Below are positions 39,836 through 49,194 of a DNA stretch of 64,000 nucleotides, one piece after another. Each line of letters starts with the position of its first letter. Position 1 is the first letter of the stretch. The notes under the pieces were generated by a model. That model saw nothing but the letters and a program-made list of their open reading frames with translations. It had not been told where the DNA came from and ran no database searches. The DNA is from a virus: positions 87,987 through 151,986 of the IMG/VR virus record IMGVR_UViG_3300025087_000036; one strand, 5' to 3'. Made by a program: the position numbers and the translations under genes.

Positions 39836-41716
39836 ATGATCGAAGTTAGTATCAGTGAGAAGTATAAAGCAGAACTGTCTAGCCTAAGAGGGGTTTCCAA
39901 AGATATCCAAGCAGAATGGAACAAAGTATTTCCAGGAGTGGATAGCAAGTCTGCAATCCTATTGGAAAACCAAAGAAGATTTTTGAATGAAGTAAACTCA
40001 ACCACCGATCTTGGTGGAGATTTAGATGGTGGAACTCAATCGCAATTTCCAATGATGCCAATCGTTAGGAGAATCATACCAACAGGAATTTCTAGGAAGC
40101 TTGTTTCAATCCAACCGATACTGTATCCAACAGCTATGGTGTTTTACTATGATCCAAAAATAGAAACAGCAAAGGGAAGCTCTGCCTACATTTCTTTAAT
40201 TGAAGCAAGAAGCGGTCATTCAAATTATGATATCTCTCTTGGTGAGGCAACTTCCGTAAATGGGGCTATGACTGCCATAACGGCAGCACAATATTTGTCA
40301 GGTGCTTCTTTTACTGTTCCCTATTCGGGTGGGGTGGGTAGTCTTTCTTCACTTCAAGTGTTCCTGGAGTATGACCAAACTGGATTGAGTGGACGAAATG
40401 GAATTGTAACATCCTCCCCAACAAGTCTGTTTACTGGGATGACATTCGATGATAACGTGGACGCGGGAACCAACTATCTTATTGTAAGCACGGCAAACCA
40501 AACTGGATGGTGTCAGTTTCAATTTACTTCTCTCACCCCAAATATTACATCATACACACTTAAAAGTAGTTTAGCTTTGCCACCAACATTAATAGAGTTG
40601 TGTGGTTCAACAGACTCAACATCTTGGTCACAACTAGATTATCATTCTGGATTATCTCTTGTTGCAAACACAACATACAGGTACAACTTGGCAACAGAAT
40701 CAACGGGGAACACTTACTTTAGATTCAATTTCAGTGGGGCAATTGGAACTCTTGTCACTGAATTAGAATTGTTAGGTTATGAAGCTTTACCATATGCCGT
40801 ATCTCCACAAACATGGGGTCAAAATTTGTTTGCAAACAACCGATTGAGTTTAATAGCAACAACAGATGAAACATGGTTGTCTGGAAGCAATCGGACAGCC
40901 TACACAAGATACAATACATATGCTTCTAATGAAGCTGTGTCTGGAATGCAACAAGTCCAATTGAACATAACCGGAACCTCAATCTCTTGTAACACAAGAA
41001 AGCTCAAGGCAAGTTGGACAGAAGAGCTAGACCAAAATTTGAAATCGTTCTTTGGTATCTCTATGGTTGATGAAGTGGCTAACCTCATGGCAACAGAGAT
41101 AGCTTTGGAGATAGACAGACAAGTAATATCGGACCTGATAAACATTGCACCTTATCAAACCAGTTGGCACTATAGCCCAAGGTCTGCCGTAACTAGGATT
41201 GATGGAACTGTTATTCCAGTTGAAGCCTCAAGTGCTAGAGTAACCCAAGAGGAATGGAATCAAACTTTGCTCATAGAAGCCAACAAAATAAGTGCTATGA
41301 TAGGTCGCGCAAACTTCAACCACGAGGCTAATTGGATTGTTTGCTCGGCAAAGGTTGGGAGTGTTCTAAGAGACAACATTGACTTTGTGCCAACCTCAAA
41401 GGATTATAACCCACACGATGATTATATGATAAGTTATGCTGGGAGGGTGAATTGCAAATATGATCTTTACATAGATCCGATGTTGCCAGATGATATTTGC
41501 CTCATTGGATATTTGGGGGATAATGATTACGATTGCGGATACATATATGCACCATACATTGCCCTTCAACCAACACCAAAAGTTGTCGATCCAAGCACCT
41601 TGTATGATTGGAAATTTGGTATAATGAATAGGGCAGCAAAGAAAGTTGTGAATAACAAAAAGTATGGTTTGATAAGAGTCACTTTCCCAAGTGATTATGA
41701 AGTGATAAATGGATAG
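39836..41716 (+). CDS. 24: Second capsid protein, probably vertex (gp24-like)
   Basis: 626 aa paralog of the major capsid protein: shared PMVRRI, VSIQP, RKLKASWTEELDQNLKSFFG, ANWIVCSAKVGSVL, YIYAPYI, AAKKVVNNKKYGLIRVTFPSDYEVING. Predicted protease site FLNE52-VNST. It carries about 110 extra residues (roughly 180-300, TSLTPNITSYTLK...TGNTYFRFNFSG) that look like an inserted beta-sandwich. Role as pentamer/vertex is inferred from T4; it could also be a decoration variant. Confidence 0.85.
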   Translation: MIEVSISEKYKAELSSLRGVSKDIQAEWNKVFPGVDSKSAILLENQRRFLNEVNSTTDLGGDLDGGTQSQFPMMPIVRRIIPTGISRKLVSIQPILYPTAMVFYYDPKIETAKGSSAYISLIEARSGHSNYDISLGEATSVNGAMTAITAAQYLSGASFTVPYSGGVGSLSSLQVFLEYDQTGLSGRNGIVTSSPTSLFTGMTFDDNVDAGTNYLIVSTANQTGWCQFQFTSLTPNITSYTLKSSLALPPTLIELCGSTDSTSWSQLDYHSGLSLVANTTYRYNLATESTGNTYFRFNFSGAIGTLVTELELLGYEALPYAVSPQTWGQNLFANNRLSLIATTDETWLSGSNRTAYTRYNTYASNEAVSGMQQVQLNITGTSISCNTRKLKASWTEELDQNLKSFFGISMVDEVANLMATEIALEIDRQVISDLINIAPYQTSWHYSPRSAVTRIDGTVIPVEASSARVTQEEWNQTLLIEANKISAMIGRANFNHEANWIVCSAKVGSVLRDNIDFVPTSKDYNPHDDYMISYAGRVNCKYDLYIDPMLPDDICLIGYLGDNDYDCGYIYAPYIALQPTPKVVDPSTLYDWKFGIMNRAAKKVVNNKKYGLIRVTFPSDYEVING

Positions 41717-41727
41717 GAGAAAATACT

Positions 41728-42819
41728 TTGGCTAACTATAGTGCAACAAGTATAGAGGTAACTGGATTCACTGATTATGTTGAAGCAATGTTCGGTGCGC
41801 CAGTTGTCAATGTTGAACTGTCTGCAAACCAGTACACCCATGCTTTCAACAATTCGATTCAGGAGTACAGCAACTACATAAACCAATGGGCAATCAGAAA
41901 CAATATTGCAGGAGCATTTGGTTTACCTAGTGCAACAGACTTCACCCAAAGATGGGTTGCCAAGAATTTTGAGTTTGCCAAGTCATTCTCGGAAGCATAT
42001 TCTGAACAGGCAAATGTTGGGGGAACTGTGCCGATATACAAGTCTGCCTTTACCCTATCGAATGGAACGCAAGCGTATGGTTTACCGGATGACATAAACA
42101 TTAATGAAGTCATGTGGCAAGAGCCAGCAGCCATAACGAGATACCTAGCAGATCCAAACAACAACCCAGCGTGGGTAAACTTTGAGTTTGGTTGGGGGTA
42201 CATGGGATACTCTTATCAATACATTGTTCCGGTGTATTACTCAATCCAGTTAGCGCAAGCTACAGAGATGAGATGGAAGATATACAAGGGGGACTATACA
42301 TACAAGATATTCCCTGGACAAGCAGACGCAACGAGGGCTGGATATACAGGTAAGACAAGGAATGTTGTTCACATTTATCCAATCCCCCAAGAGTCACAAG
42401 ATGGAATAAATGTCTGGTATTTCTACAAGAGGATTGATGAACTGAATTTGTACTCTGCCCAAAGTGCGGGGGAGTATGTGAACAACCCAGGAACCATACG
42501 GGTTGATGAGATTCCCTATAGTGCTTTCAACTCAACTTCACAAAGATGGGTCAAGCAGTTTGCCTTTGCCACATGCAAGGAAATTCTTGGTAGGATAAGG
42601 AACAAGTTTTCAACCCTACCTATACCAGATGCGGAAGTTACCCTTGACGGGGAAAGGTTGTTAACAGAAGGGCAAGAGGAAAAGAGAGAGCTTAAGGAAT
42701 ACTTGCTTAATGAGTTGCAGGAACTAAGTACAAGGAAGCTACTTGAAGAGGATGCTATGGCAGCAGAGAACATAAACAAAACCCTAGCCTTCACGCCCAA
42801 CAAGATATATTTGTTTTGA
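41728..42819 (+). CDS. 13: Neck protein (gp13-like)
   Basis: 363 aa from TTG 41728 (GGAGAAAATACT upstream). QEYSNYINQWAIRNNIAGAFGLP and LPDDININEVMWQEPA...VWYFYKRIDELNLY match T4-type gp13, a head completion protein that closes the portal after packaging. Ends TLAFTPNKIYLF. Confidence 0.85.
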   Translation: MANYSATSIEVTGFTDYVEAMFGAPVVNVELSANQYTHAFNNSIQEYSNYINQWAIRNNIAGAFGLPSATDFTQRWVAKNFEFAKSFSEAYSEQANVGGTVPIYKSAFTLSNGTQAYGLPDDININEVMWQEPAAITRYLADPNNNPAWVNFEFGWGYMGYSYQYIVPVYYSIQLAQATEMRWKIYKGDYTYKIFPGQADATRAGYTGKTRNVVHIYPIPQESQDGINVWYFYKRIDELNLYSAQSAGEYVNNPGTIRVDEIPYSAFNSTSQRWVKQFAFATCKEILGRIRNKFSTLPIPDAEVTLDGERLLTEGQEEKRELKEYLLNELQELSTRKLLEEDAMAAENINKTLAFTPNKIYLF

Positions 42820-42833
42820 TAAGGAGACAAATA

Positions 42834-43124
42834 GTGAACAAAAGTGAACTGAAAGCCCTCATCAAAGAGATATTGATGGAAGAAAAAAAGAGGGACTACA
42901 AAAAGGAATACAACGATTACCATGGGTCTAGTAAACAGAAGAAAAATCGTGCCCAAAGGAATGCAGCAAGAAGAACTCTTGAGGCAGATGGTAGGGTTAG
43001 CAAAGGTGACGGTAAAGATGTTGACCACAAGAGAAAGATTAAGAGTGGTGGTTCAAACTCCAAGTCGAACTTGAGGGTTAGAAGTAGAAGCTCAAACAGG
43101 GCAGATAATAAACACAAGGGGTAA
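42834..43124 (+). CDS. HNH-like protein with shared leader
   Basis: 96 aa from GTG 42834 (AAGGAGACAAATA). Leader MNKSELKALIKEILME, then a basic body ending VDHKRKIKSGGSNSKSNLRV-RSRSSNRADN, the signature of a small phage HNH-type family (VDHxxPxxxGGxNxxxNLRV). The complete HNH triad is partial. A nuclease carrying the leader may be packaged in the head. It lies between two neck genes. Confidence 0.72.
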   Translation: MNKSELKALIKEILMEEKKRDYKKEYNDYHGSSKQKKNRAQRNAARRTLEADGRVSKGDGKDVDHKRKIKSGGSNSKSNLRVRSRSSNRADNKHKG

Positions 43125-43130
43125 ATTTTA

Positions 43131-43625
43131 GTGGCTTATTCAGGAATGTCATTGTGGTTTGGTGAAGCTGAAAATACTCTATTCAACAATCTTGGTAGGG
43201 AGTTGGTTGAAACTCTTATCACCCAGCATTTTACTCTGTATAGACCAGACCCAAACAATACAGAAACAAACTTCTATGGGGAGGCGAAGCGTAAGGTTTG
43301 GCTACCAGCAGTTGATGTCAAGGCTAGGATATCCATAACTGATTCTGACGTTGTTGAAGAGGGTGGGGCAAGAAGAATGGGCAAGGGGGATATGCAGGCT
43401 TGGGTGTACTTGCAACACTTGTCTGAATTGAACGTGGCGATTTCTGTGGGAAATTTCATAGGGTTTCAGGGTAAGGTGTATGAGGTATATGATAACAGTC
43501 CAAACAAGGATAATATGAGAAGAAAATTTGCAGGTGATAGGAACTATTTCCAAGAGATTTTAGCTAAGGTTGTCTTGGAAGACATATTTGCTGGATCGGC
43601 AACAGAACAAGGATACCAGGAATGA
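43131..43625 (+). CDS. Probable neck/head-closure protein (gp14 position)
   Basis: 164 aa, GTG start after AAGGGGTAAATTTTA. SLWFGEAENTLFNNLGRELVETLITQHFTLYRPDPNNTETNFYGE, VYLQHLSELNVAISVGNFIGF...DNSPNKDNMRRKFAGDRNYFQEI. Position between gp13-like and gp15-like genes corresponds to gp14, but the protein is shorter and similarity is not evident to me. Confidence 0.65.
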   Translation: MAYSGMSLWFGEAENTLFNNLGRELVETLITQHFTLYRPDPNNTETNFYGEAKRKVWLPAVDVKARISITDSDVVEEGGARRMGKGDMQAWVYLQHLSELNVAISVGNFIGFQGKVYEVYDNSPNKDNMRRKFAGDRNYFQEILAKVVLEDIFAGSATEQGYQE

Positions 43626-44347
43626 CCTACGATAAGAGAATCCCAAGTGGTAAGCAGCTATCTCAAATAGAGGAAAAGGAGTGGATGCAAAAGAATCCAT
43701 TGAAAGATCAAAAGACTTTCTTTCCTAGAAGCATATCTTTAGAAGATATTGATAAATCAGTTTATTCTTGGTTCACCACAAATGACCTGGAAATAGATGG
43801 GGTTAAAATTCCTGTTCACGTTCTGACAACAGAAAAATGGGCAGAGTTTGTGAAGCGTTGGAAGGCAATGGATAACGACAGAAATGTTACCTATCCATAC
43901 ATAACCATGCGAAGATCCAACACCAACCCTGGGCAAGATCCAATCAAGGCTAGGATACCAAACATGAAATATACAACATACAGGGTTCCCTTTTACACCC
44001 CAGCAGGACCAACCTATAAGCTATACAAGGTTCCGGCACCAATAAGGGTTGACTTGGAGTATCAAGTGAGGATATTAACCCATTACATAAAGGACATAAA
44101 TACGATTAATGAAATCCTACTAAGGCATTTCGCAAGTCTCCAAGCATATTTAGATATTGACAAGCATTATATGCCCATGACAATTGAAAGCATCTCGGAT
44201 GAGTCAAATGCAGAGGACATACAAGAAGAAAGGGTTATACATACGTTGTATTCGATAAAGGTAAAGGGTTATCTGATCGACGAAAAAGAATTCGAAGAGA
44301 AGATTGGAATCAGTAACATTTTGGTTGATATCAGAGAAGATGTCTAA
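43622..44347 (+). CDS. 15: Tail terminator/sheath stabiliser (gp15-like)
   Basis: 241 aa, ATGA overlap. APIRVDLEYQVRILTHYIKDINTINEILLRHFASLQAYLDIDKHY and the following ...ERVIHTLYSIKVKGYLIDEKEFEE match the core of T4 gp15 (P-x-K-x-YELxIxTRYxDDxxQIVEQILPYF). gp15 hexamers cap the contractile tail and bind the neck. Confidence 0.78.
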   Translation: MTYDKRIPSGKQLSQIEEKEWMQKNPLKDQKTFFPRSISLEDIDKSVYSWFTTNDLEIDGVKIPVHVLTTEKWAEFVKRWKAMDNDRNVTYPYITMRRSNTNPGQDPIKARIPNMKYTTYRVPFYTPAGPTYKLYKVPAPIRVDLEYQVRILTHYIKDINTINEILLRHFASLQAYLDIDKHYMPMTIESISDESNAEDIQEERVIHTLYSIKVKGYLIDEKEFEEKIGISNILVDIREDV

Positions 44348-44364
44348 TAAAAGAGAGGTAAATC

Positions 44365-46632
44365 ATGAGTGAGGTATTCGTTTCGCCGGGGGTCTACGTT
44401 AGGGAGAGAGATTTCTCATACTACGTTTCTAGTGTGGGAAACTCATCACTGGCATTGGTTGGAGAAACCAAGAAGGGTCCAGCATTTTTGCCAACCCTAG
44501 TTAAAAATATGAGTGAGTTTAGAGAAAAATTTGGCAACATGGATCCAAACAAACTTGTTGGATATGCGGCAAAGAGTTATTTCAAGTATGCTAACTCTGC
44601 CTATGTGGTTAGGGTGCTTGGTAATGATGCGCTTAGACCATCTGGGACAGAGCTATTGACATTTGTTGTCCAAGGAACTTCGGAAAAGCTTGTTGCAGCT
44701 ACCCTACTATGTGATGGTCTGACTGTTGCAAACACTGTGAAGATTGAGAGTGGAAAGACTTCAATTCAAAGTTTCAGAATGACAGCAGACACAATTTATA
44801 CTGGAAGCGTTAACCTGTATGATACAAATGCTGCCGACTACATTGGAACCCTATTCCCAAGAGGAACAACTGTTGCTGCCAGCGCAAATGCTATGGCTTT
44901 GCAACATATTTTCCCATTGACAATTGCTAGAGGATTAACCTTGACAGGATCCACAGCAGCGATGCCAACTTATTCAGCGTGGACAGGTGCCTCTGTTCAA
45001 ATTTCTGATACGGCTTTGAATATTACAGGATACAGTAAAGCAAGTTCACCATTGATTGTTGCGAACGTACCGGATACAACAAACGCTGGAACAGGGTTGT
45101 TTACTGTTCATACAATCAGTGATGGTATTGATGCAAACTCTATAATCAAAATTGGGATAGAGAACATCAATACTGCTAACACAACCTTTGATATTGTGGT
45201 TAGAGATTATGCTGATACCAATGCAAGTCAAATTGTATTGGAGAGGTTTGCTAAGTGTACCATGGATCCAACTAGCGATGATTACATCTTGAAACAAATT
45301 GGAGACAGCAGAGATGAAACAGGAAACTTCAAATTGGTTTCTGGTTACATCTATATTGAAGCGGAAAGTGGGGATCACACAGGGTTAGTACCCTACGGTT
45401 GGAATGGTACAACTATTCCATCTGCGACAACTTTTGCTAGTTTTGCTGGGAGCGCCGTATTTCCACAGTATTCTTGCACAACTGCTTATGCAACCACAAC
45501 CTCAATTAGCAGACAGTACCTTGGATTAGATTATGTAAACACAGACCCAGATCTTCTTATGATTGGAAATGGTAGTGCCTGGGATAAAGATTTGGGTGGG
45601 CAGGCAAGGAAAGGTTTCCACCTAAACAGTGGAGCTAATACTACATTGTATGCTACTGGTCCATCTGCCATAACTTCTTATGCCACAACACACGCTAAGT
45701 TCTTGGTGCCTGTTTTTGGTGGTAGAGATGGCTGGGTGTATAGTGCCGCAACTAGGGATCTATTGACAAACGATCCAACCGCTTCACAAATCACACAATG
45801 GGATGCCGCCTTGGATACCCTTCGTAATCCAGAAGAGTATGATATAAATCTATTGGCTGTTCCTGGTGTAGATCTTACTTGTTCAATCGGAACCTATGCT
45901 CAAGAGCTTGCAGAAGAAAGGGCAGACTGTTTGTACATTGGAGATATGCCTTCTGGAAAGACTTCTTCCTCTCAAGCTGCGGCAGTAACCTTGCCGGATA
46001 GCAGCTATGCTTGTACCTACTGGCCTTATGTCAAAATCTATGATAGCGACAATTCGCAAGATGTGTACATTCCACCTACACCACAGGCTTTGGAAGCTTT
46101 GGCCTATACGGATAGTGCTGCATTCCCATGGTATGCCCCTGCCGGTATGAATCGTGGTCTGTTGACAGACGTTATCAGGGCACAATACAGATTGACGGCA
46201 GCAGACAGGGAGACCTTGTATAACGCAAAGATCAACCCTATCGCTACCTTCCCAGGACAAGGTATCACAATTTGGGGACAAAAGACCTTGCAAACCAGAC
46301 CAACGGCATTGGATAGAATCAATGTTCGTAGGATGATGCTTTACATTGAAAAAGTTATCGCTGGCGCAAGCAAGTATCTTGTGTTCGAACAGAATGATGT
46401 GAATACTTGGAATCGTTTCAAGGGCATGGTCCAACCAATCATGGATATTGTGAAGATCAACAGGGGATTGTATGACTTCCGTGTTATCATGGATGAGACA
46501 ACCAATACCCCAGACATGATTGACAGAAATCAAATGGTTGGGCAAATTTATGTGAAGCCAACCAAGACAGCAGAAGCTATCTTGGTCAATTTCAATATTT
46601 TGGCCTCAGGTGCCGAATTTAGTGAATCATAA
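44365..46632 (+). CDS. 18: Tail sheath protein (gp18-like)
   Basis: 755 aa. N-terminal SPGVYVRERDFSYYVSSVG, SAYVVRVLG; C-terminal ALDRINVRRMMLYIEKVIAGASKYLVFEQND...WNRFKGMVQPIMD and VGQIYVKPTKTAEAILVNF, all standard for contractile sheath. The middle holds protease-resistant-type beta domains typical of gp18. Immediately followed by an endonuclease gene. Confidence 0.95.
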   Translation: MSEVFVSPGVYVRERDFSYYVSSVGNSSLALVGETKKGPAFLPTLVKNMSEFREKFGNMDPNKLVGYAAKSYFKYANSAYVVRVLGNDALRPSGTELLTFVVQGTSEKLVAATLLCDGLTVANTVKIESGKTSIQSFRMTADTIYTGSVNLYDTNAADYIGTLFPRGTTVAASANAMALQHIFPLTIARGLTLTGSTAAMPTYSAWTGASVQISDTALNITGYSKASSPLIVANVPDTTNAGTGLFTVHTISDGIDANSIIKIGIENINTANTTFDIVVRDYADTNASQIVLERFAKCTMDPTSDDYILKQIGDSRDETGNFKLVSGYIYIEAESGDHTGLVPYGWNGTTIPSATTFASFAGSAVFPQYSCTTAYATTTSISRQYLGLDYVNTDPDLLMIGNGSAWDKDLGGQARKGFHLNSGANTTLYATGPSAITSYATTHAKFLVPVFGGRDGWVYSAATRDLLTNDPTASQITQWDAALDTLRNPEEYDINLLAVPGVDLTCSIGTYAQELAEERADCLYIGDMPSGKTSSSQAAAVTLPDSSYACTYWPYVKIYDSDNSQDVYIPPTPQALEALAYTDSAAFPWYAPAGMNRGLLTDVIRAQYRLTAADRETLYNAKINPIATFPGQGITIWGQKTLQTRPTALDRINVRRMMLYIEKVIAGASKYLVFEQNDVNTWNRFKGMVQPIMDIVKINRGLYDFRVIMDETTNTPDMIDRNQMVGQIYVKPTKTAEAILVNFNILASGAEFSES

Positions 46633-46680
46633 TTGATTACAAACTAAGTTGGAGCAATTGATAAAAAAATAAAGTTTTTT

Positions 46681-46717
46681 CTCTCCTTGTTTGATATTTA
46701 TTATTAAGCAAGGAGAG
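46681..46717 (+). promoter_or_regulatory. Hairpin with late-promoter element, hiding the endonuclease ribosome-binding site
   Basis: CTCTCCTTG pairs with CAAGGAGAG, extended by three inner pairs; loop contains GATATTTATT (motif 46695-46702). AAGGAG (46710-46715) is sequestered in the stem. TTTTT after the stem means it could also terminate sheath transcripts. Confidence 0.65.
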
Positions 46718-46722
46718 TTTTT

Positions 46723-47496
46723 ATGTCAAGAGATGGAAGCTATGGGTTAGCAAAAATACCATATGAAAAAGTTTGTGAATATTGCGGGCAACCATTTACA
46801 CCAAAATCCTGGCAATACAGGAACCAAAGGTTTTGTTCCAAACCCTGCATGTATACTTGGAGAAAGTCCAACAGTAAAGAGAACCGAATTTGTAAATGTG
46901 GGATTGCTTTTGAAACCTACAAAATGTCCCCCAAAAAATATTGTTCAAACTTCTGCCCCCAAAAACATAAAGATCAAGGTAAATTTGTTTCTGATTGGTT
47001 GATTGAAAACAACCCAATGAAAAACCTAGAAAGTAGAAAGAAAATATCTGAAAAATTGAAGGGGAGAAATGTTGGGTTTGGAGCGGAGGGTAAAAGATGC
47101 AGGCACACTAAAGAATCAAAGAGAATAATGGGTTGTAAAAGAATCGAAAAAATGAAAACCAATGGCTATAAGGTTTCAAAACTAGAAACCGATGTTTGTG
47201 TGCATTTGATTGAAGCTGGAATAAAAATAGAAACTCAATTTAGAGTGGAAAATTTTTTGTATGACATATACATCCCAAACAAAAATACATTGATAGAAGT
47301 AAATGGTGATTATTGGCATTGTAACCCAAGTGTTTATAAAGAACCAAGAGATAAAATACAAGTGATAAAGGTTGAAAGAGATGAAAGAAAGACAAAATGT
47401 GCAATAGATCATGGATATAGACTTTTGGTGATTTGGGAAAGTGATATAAAAAGCAAGGGCATCCAGCATATCCTGGAATCAAGTGATATTTATTGA
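46723..47496 (+). CDS. Vsr-like homing endonuclease
   Basis: 257 aa. Zinc fingers CEYCGQPFTPKSWQYRNQRF-CSKPC and CKCG...YCSNFC, then NIMKNLES-type NUMOD3-like helix (NNPMKNLESRKKISEKLKG), then catalytic DIYIPNKNTLIEVNGDYWHCNP and LLVIWESDI. D and E of the Vsr fold are in D-x-Y-I-P and IEVNGDYWH. Inserted after the sheath gene. Confidence 0.88.
   Translation: MSRDGSYGLAKIPYEKVCEYCGQPFTPKSWQYRNQRFCSKPCMYTWRKSNSKENRICKCGIAFETYKMSPKKYCSNFCPQKHKDQGKFVSDWLIENNPMKNLESRKKISEKLKGRNVGFGAEGKRCRHTKESKRIMGCKRIEKMKTNGYKVSKLETDVCVHLIEAGIKIETQFRVENFLYDIYIPNKNTLIEVNGDYWHCNPSVYKEPRDKIQVIKVERDERKTKCAIDHGYRLLVIWESDIKSKGIQHILESSDIY
47487..47494 (+). promoter_or_regulatory. Candidate late-promoter element TATTTATT
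   Basis: AGTGATATTTATTGAG overlaps the last codons of the endonuclease gene and lies 50 bp before the next gene. It suggests the late promoter of the downstream genes is carried on the end of the mobile gene. Confidence 0.45.
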
Positions 47497-47543
47497 GTGA
47501 AGGAACTTATGGATATGCCCCACAATTTAAACAAGAGAGAGCA

Positions 47544-47816
47544 ATGAAAAAGTCTGAATTGAAAAAGATCATTCGAGAATGCTTGAATGAGTACGACAAA
47601 AAAGATGTTATCAAGCAAAAGGGACTTGAGTTCCTTGGTGGCAAGAATTATGGAAAGGGTGGAAGAGCTTTGTTCAAATCAATCAATGGGAGATTGGTTC
47701 CTATGAGTGGTCAAGAACAACTCGACTATTTAAACAAGCAAAGAGGAAAGCCAACCAAGAAACCAACAAACAAGAAACAGTTTGGGAAAAAGGTTGTGAA
47801 AGTTGTCGATAAATAA
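47544..47816 (+). CDS. Putative internal head protein 4 (shared leader)
   Basis: 90 aa from ATG 47544 (AAGAGAGAGCA). Leader MKKSELKKIIRECLNEYDKK, then a lysine/glycine-rich basic body (GGKNYGKGGRALFKSINGRL, PTKKPTNKKQFGKKVVKVV). A basic, disordered body is what T4 internal proteins that bind DNA look like. Confidence 0.7.
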   Translation: MKKSELKKIIRECLNEYDKKDVIKQKGLEFLGGKNYGKGGRALFKSINGRLVPMSGQEQLDYLNKQRGKPTKKPTNKKQFGKKVVKVVDK

Positions 47817-47834
47817 CGCTAGAGAGGGAAACCA

Positions 47835-48194
47835 ATGAAGAAATCAGAGTTGAAGAAAATAGTTATTGAGTGTAAGAAGGAACTTGTCAAAGAGGGTCCA
47901 GAACAAGCTAAGTCTAAGAAAGCTCCGTTGAAGGCTTGGGTCATGTTTGACAGGATCATACAGATGATGTCAAAGAAGAGTAAGTTCATAACCAATGTTG
48001 GCAGAAAGCGTGTCATGGGTGGAAAGTTTGTGCATGAGTTCAAGATGTATGGTGACTTTACGTTTTATGTCATATCGGATTTTGACTTCAAATCGTTGAC
48101 AAGCAGATTCAATGAAAAGAGCGAGGAAACAAACGAAGCAGCATTCACAAACCCAGGTTTAGAAAAAAAGTATCAAGAAAAGAAAAAGAAATAA
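47835..48194 (+). CDS. Putative internal head protein 5 (shared leader)
   Basis: 119 aa. Leader MKKSELKKIVIECKKELVKEG, basic body (KSKKAPLKAWVMFDRIIQMM) with a beta region (HEFKMYGDFTFYVISDFDFK) and lysine tail YQEKKKK. Function unknown. Confidence 0.7.
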   Translation: MKKSELKKIVIECKKELVKEGPEQAKSKKAPLKAWVMFDRIIQMMSKKSKFITNVGRKRVMGGKFVHEFKMYGDFTFYVISDFDFKSLTSRFNEKSEETNEAAFTNPGLEKKYQEKKKK

Positions 48195-48209
48195 CCAAAG
48201 GAGAGTTAC

Positions 48210-49013
48210 ATGGATGACGTTATGAAACCCGGCGAAATAAAACCAAAGGGTGGTTCCTCAAGTGTCTTTGACATACCTTTCGATGTGATTGAATTACCAT
48301 CAAAGGGGTTGCTATACAAGACCGGAACATTGGTTGGCAAGAGTAGTGTTGAGGTTCATTATTTGACAGCAAGGGAAGAAGACATTTTGACTTCACCAAA
48401 CTTGCTACAAAGTGGAAAGATGCTTGATGTTCTTATCAGGAGTGTCCTCAAGAACAAGACAATTGACCCAGGTGATTTTTTGCTTGGGGATAGAAACGCA
48501 ATCATCATTTGGTTAAGGTCAACCGGATATGGTGCGGAGTATCCTGTTCAAGTGTTGTGTTCGCAATGCGGAGAGAGGTACGAAAAGGAATTCGACTTGT
48601 CAAAGTTGGAAGTAAGAGAGTTAGCAGAAGACCCAGATAGTGATGGTTTGTTTTCTATGACCCTTCCCCAGACAAACAAGAAGATTAGATTTAGACTCTT
48701 GACAGCAAGAGATGAATCAGAGATTGTTAAGAAGGTTGAGGATATCAAGAAGAAGGTTGGGGGAAATGTTGACCAAACAGAATCCTTGAAGATAAAAGCT
48801 ATGATCAAGGAGGTTGATGGTAACAACGATTTGGCAACCATCACAAGTTTTGTTAGCACCATGCCTGTCAAGGATACCAAGGCATTCAGAAAGTATGCTA
48901 ACTCAATTGAACCTGGAATCATGATGGTCCAGGATTCCACTTGCACCTTCTGTGGAAACGAAACCAAGGAGGTTATCCCCCTACGGGAAAACTTTTTTTG
49001 GCCTGACAGTTGA
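48210..49013 (+). CDS. 26: Baseplate hub subunit (gp26-like)
   Basis: 267 aa. DIPFDVIELPSKGLLYKTGT, VEVHYLTAREEDILTSPNLLQSGKMLDVLIRSVLKN is the conserved N-terminal block of the T4 gp26 family. Two cysteine pairs (CSQCGERY and CTFCGNET) form a zinc site. Acts in hub assembly. Confidence 0.88.
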   Translation: MDDVMKPGEIKPKGGSSSVFDIPFDVIELPSKGLLYKTGTLVGKSSVEVHYLTAREEDILTSPNLLQSGKMLDVLIRSVLKNKTIDPGDFLLGDRNAIIIWLRSTGYGAEYPVQVLCSQCGERYEKEFDLSKLEVRELAEDPDSDGLFSMTLPQTNKKIRFRLLTARDESEIVKKVEDIKKKVGGNVDQTESLKIKAMIKEVDGNNDLATITSFVSTMPVKDTKAFRKYANSIEPGIMMVQDSTCTFCGNETKEVIPLRENFFWPDS

Positions 49014-49194
49014 TGATAAAAAGTATCTCTTGGAAGAGTTGTTCCAGCTAGTTTTTCACGGCAAGTTTAGTTTGTCGGATGCTAGGTTGTTACCTGTTTA
49101 CCAGAGAAAGTGGTTCATAGATAGAACCGTCAATGAGATAGAGAACATAAAAAAGGCAGTTGAAGCTGCTGCCAAAGCTGGAAAGAAAAAATGA
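48952..49194 (+). CDS. Small baseplate-region protein
   Basis: LTVDDKKYLLEELFQLVFHGKFSLSDARLLPVYQRKWFIDRTVNEIE matches a small family found directly after gp26 in T4-like phages (hub assembly, gp51 position). The frame has no ATG; GTG 48952 lies inside the gp26 gene. The true start may be nearer 49000 with a rare codon or by coupling at the gp26 stop. Confidence 0.65.
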   Translation: METKPRRLSPYGKTFFGLTVDDKKYLLEELFQLVFHGKFSLSDARLLPVYQRKWFIDRTVNEIENIKKAVEAAAKAGKKK

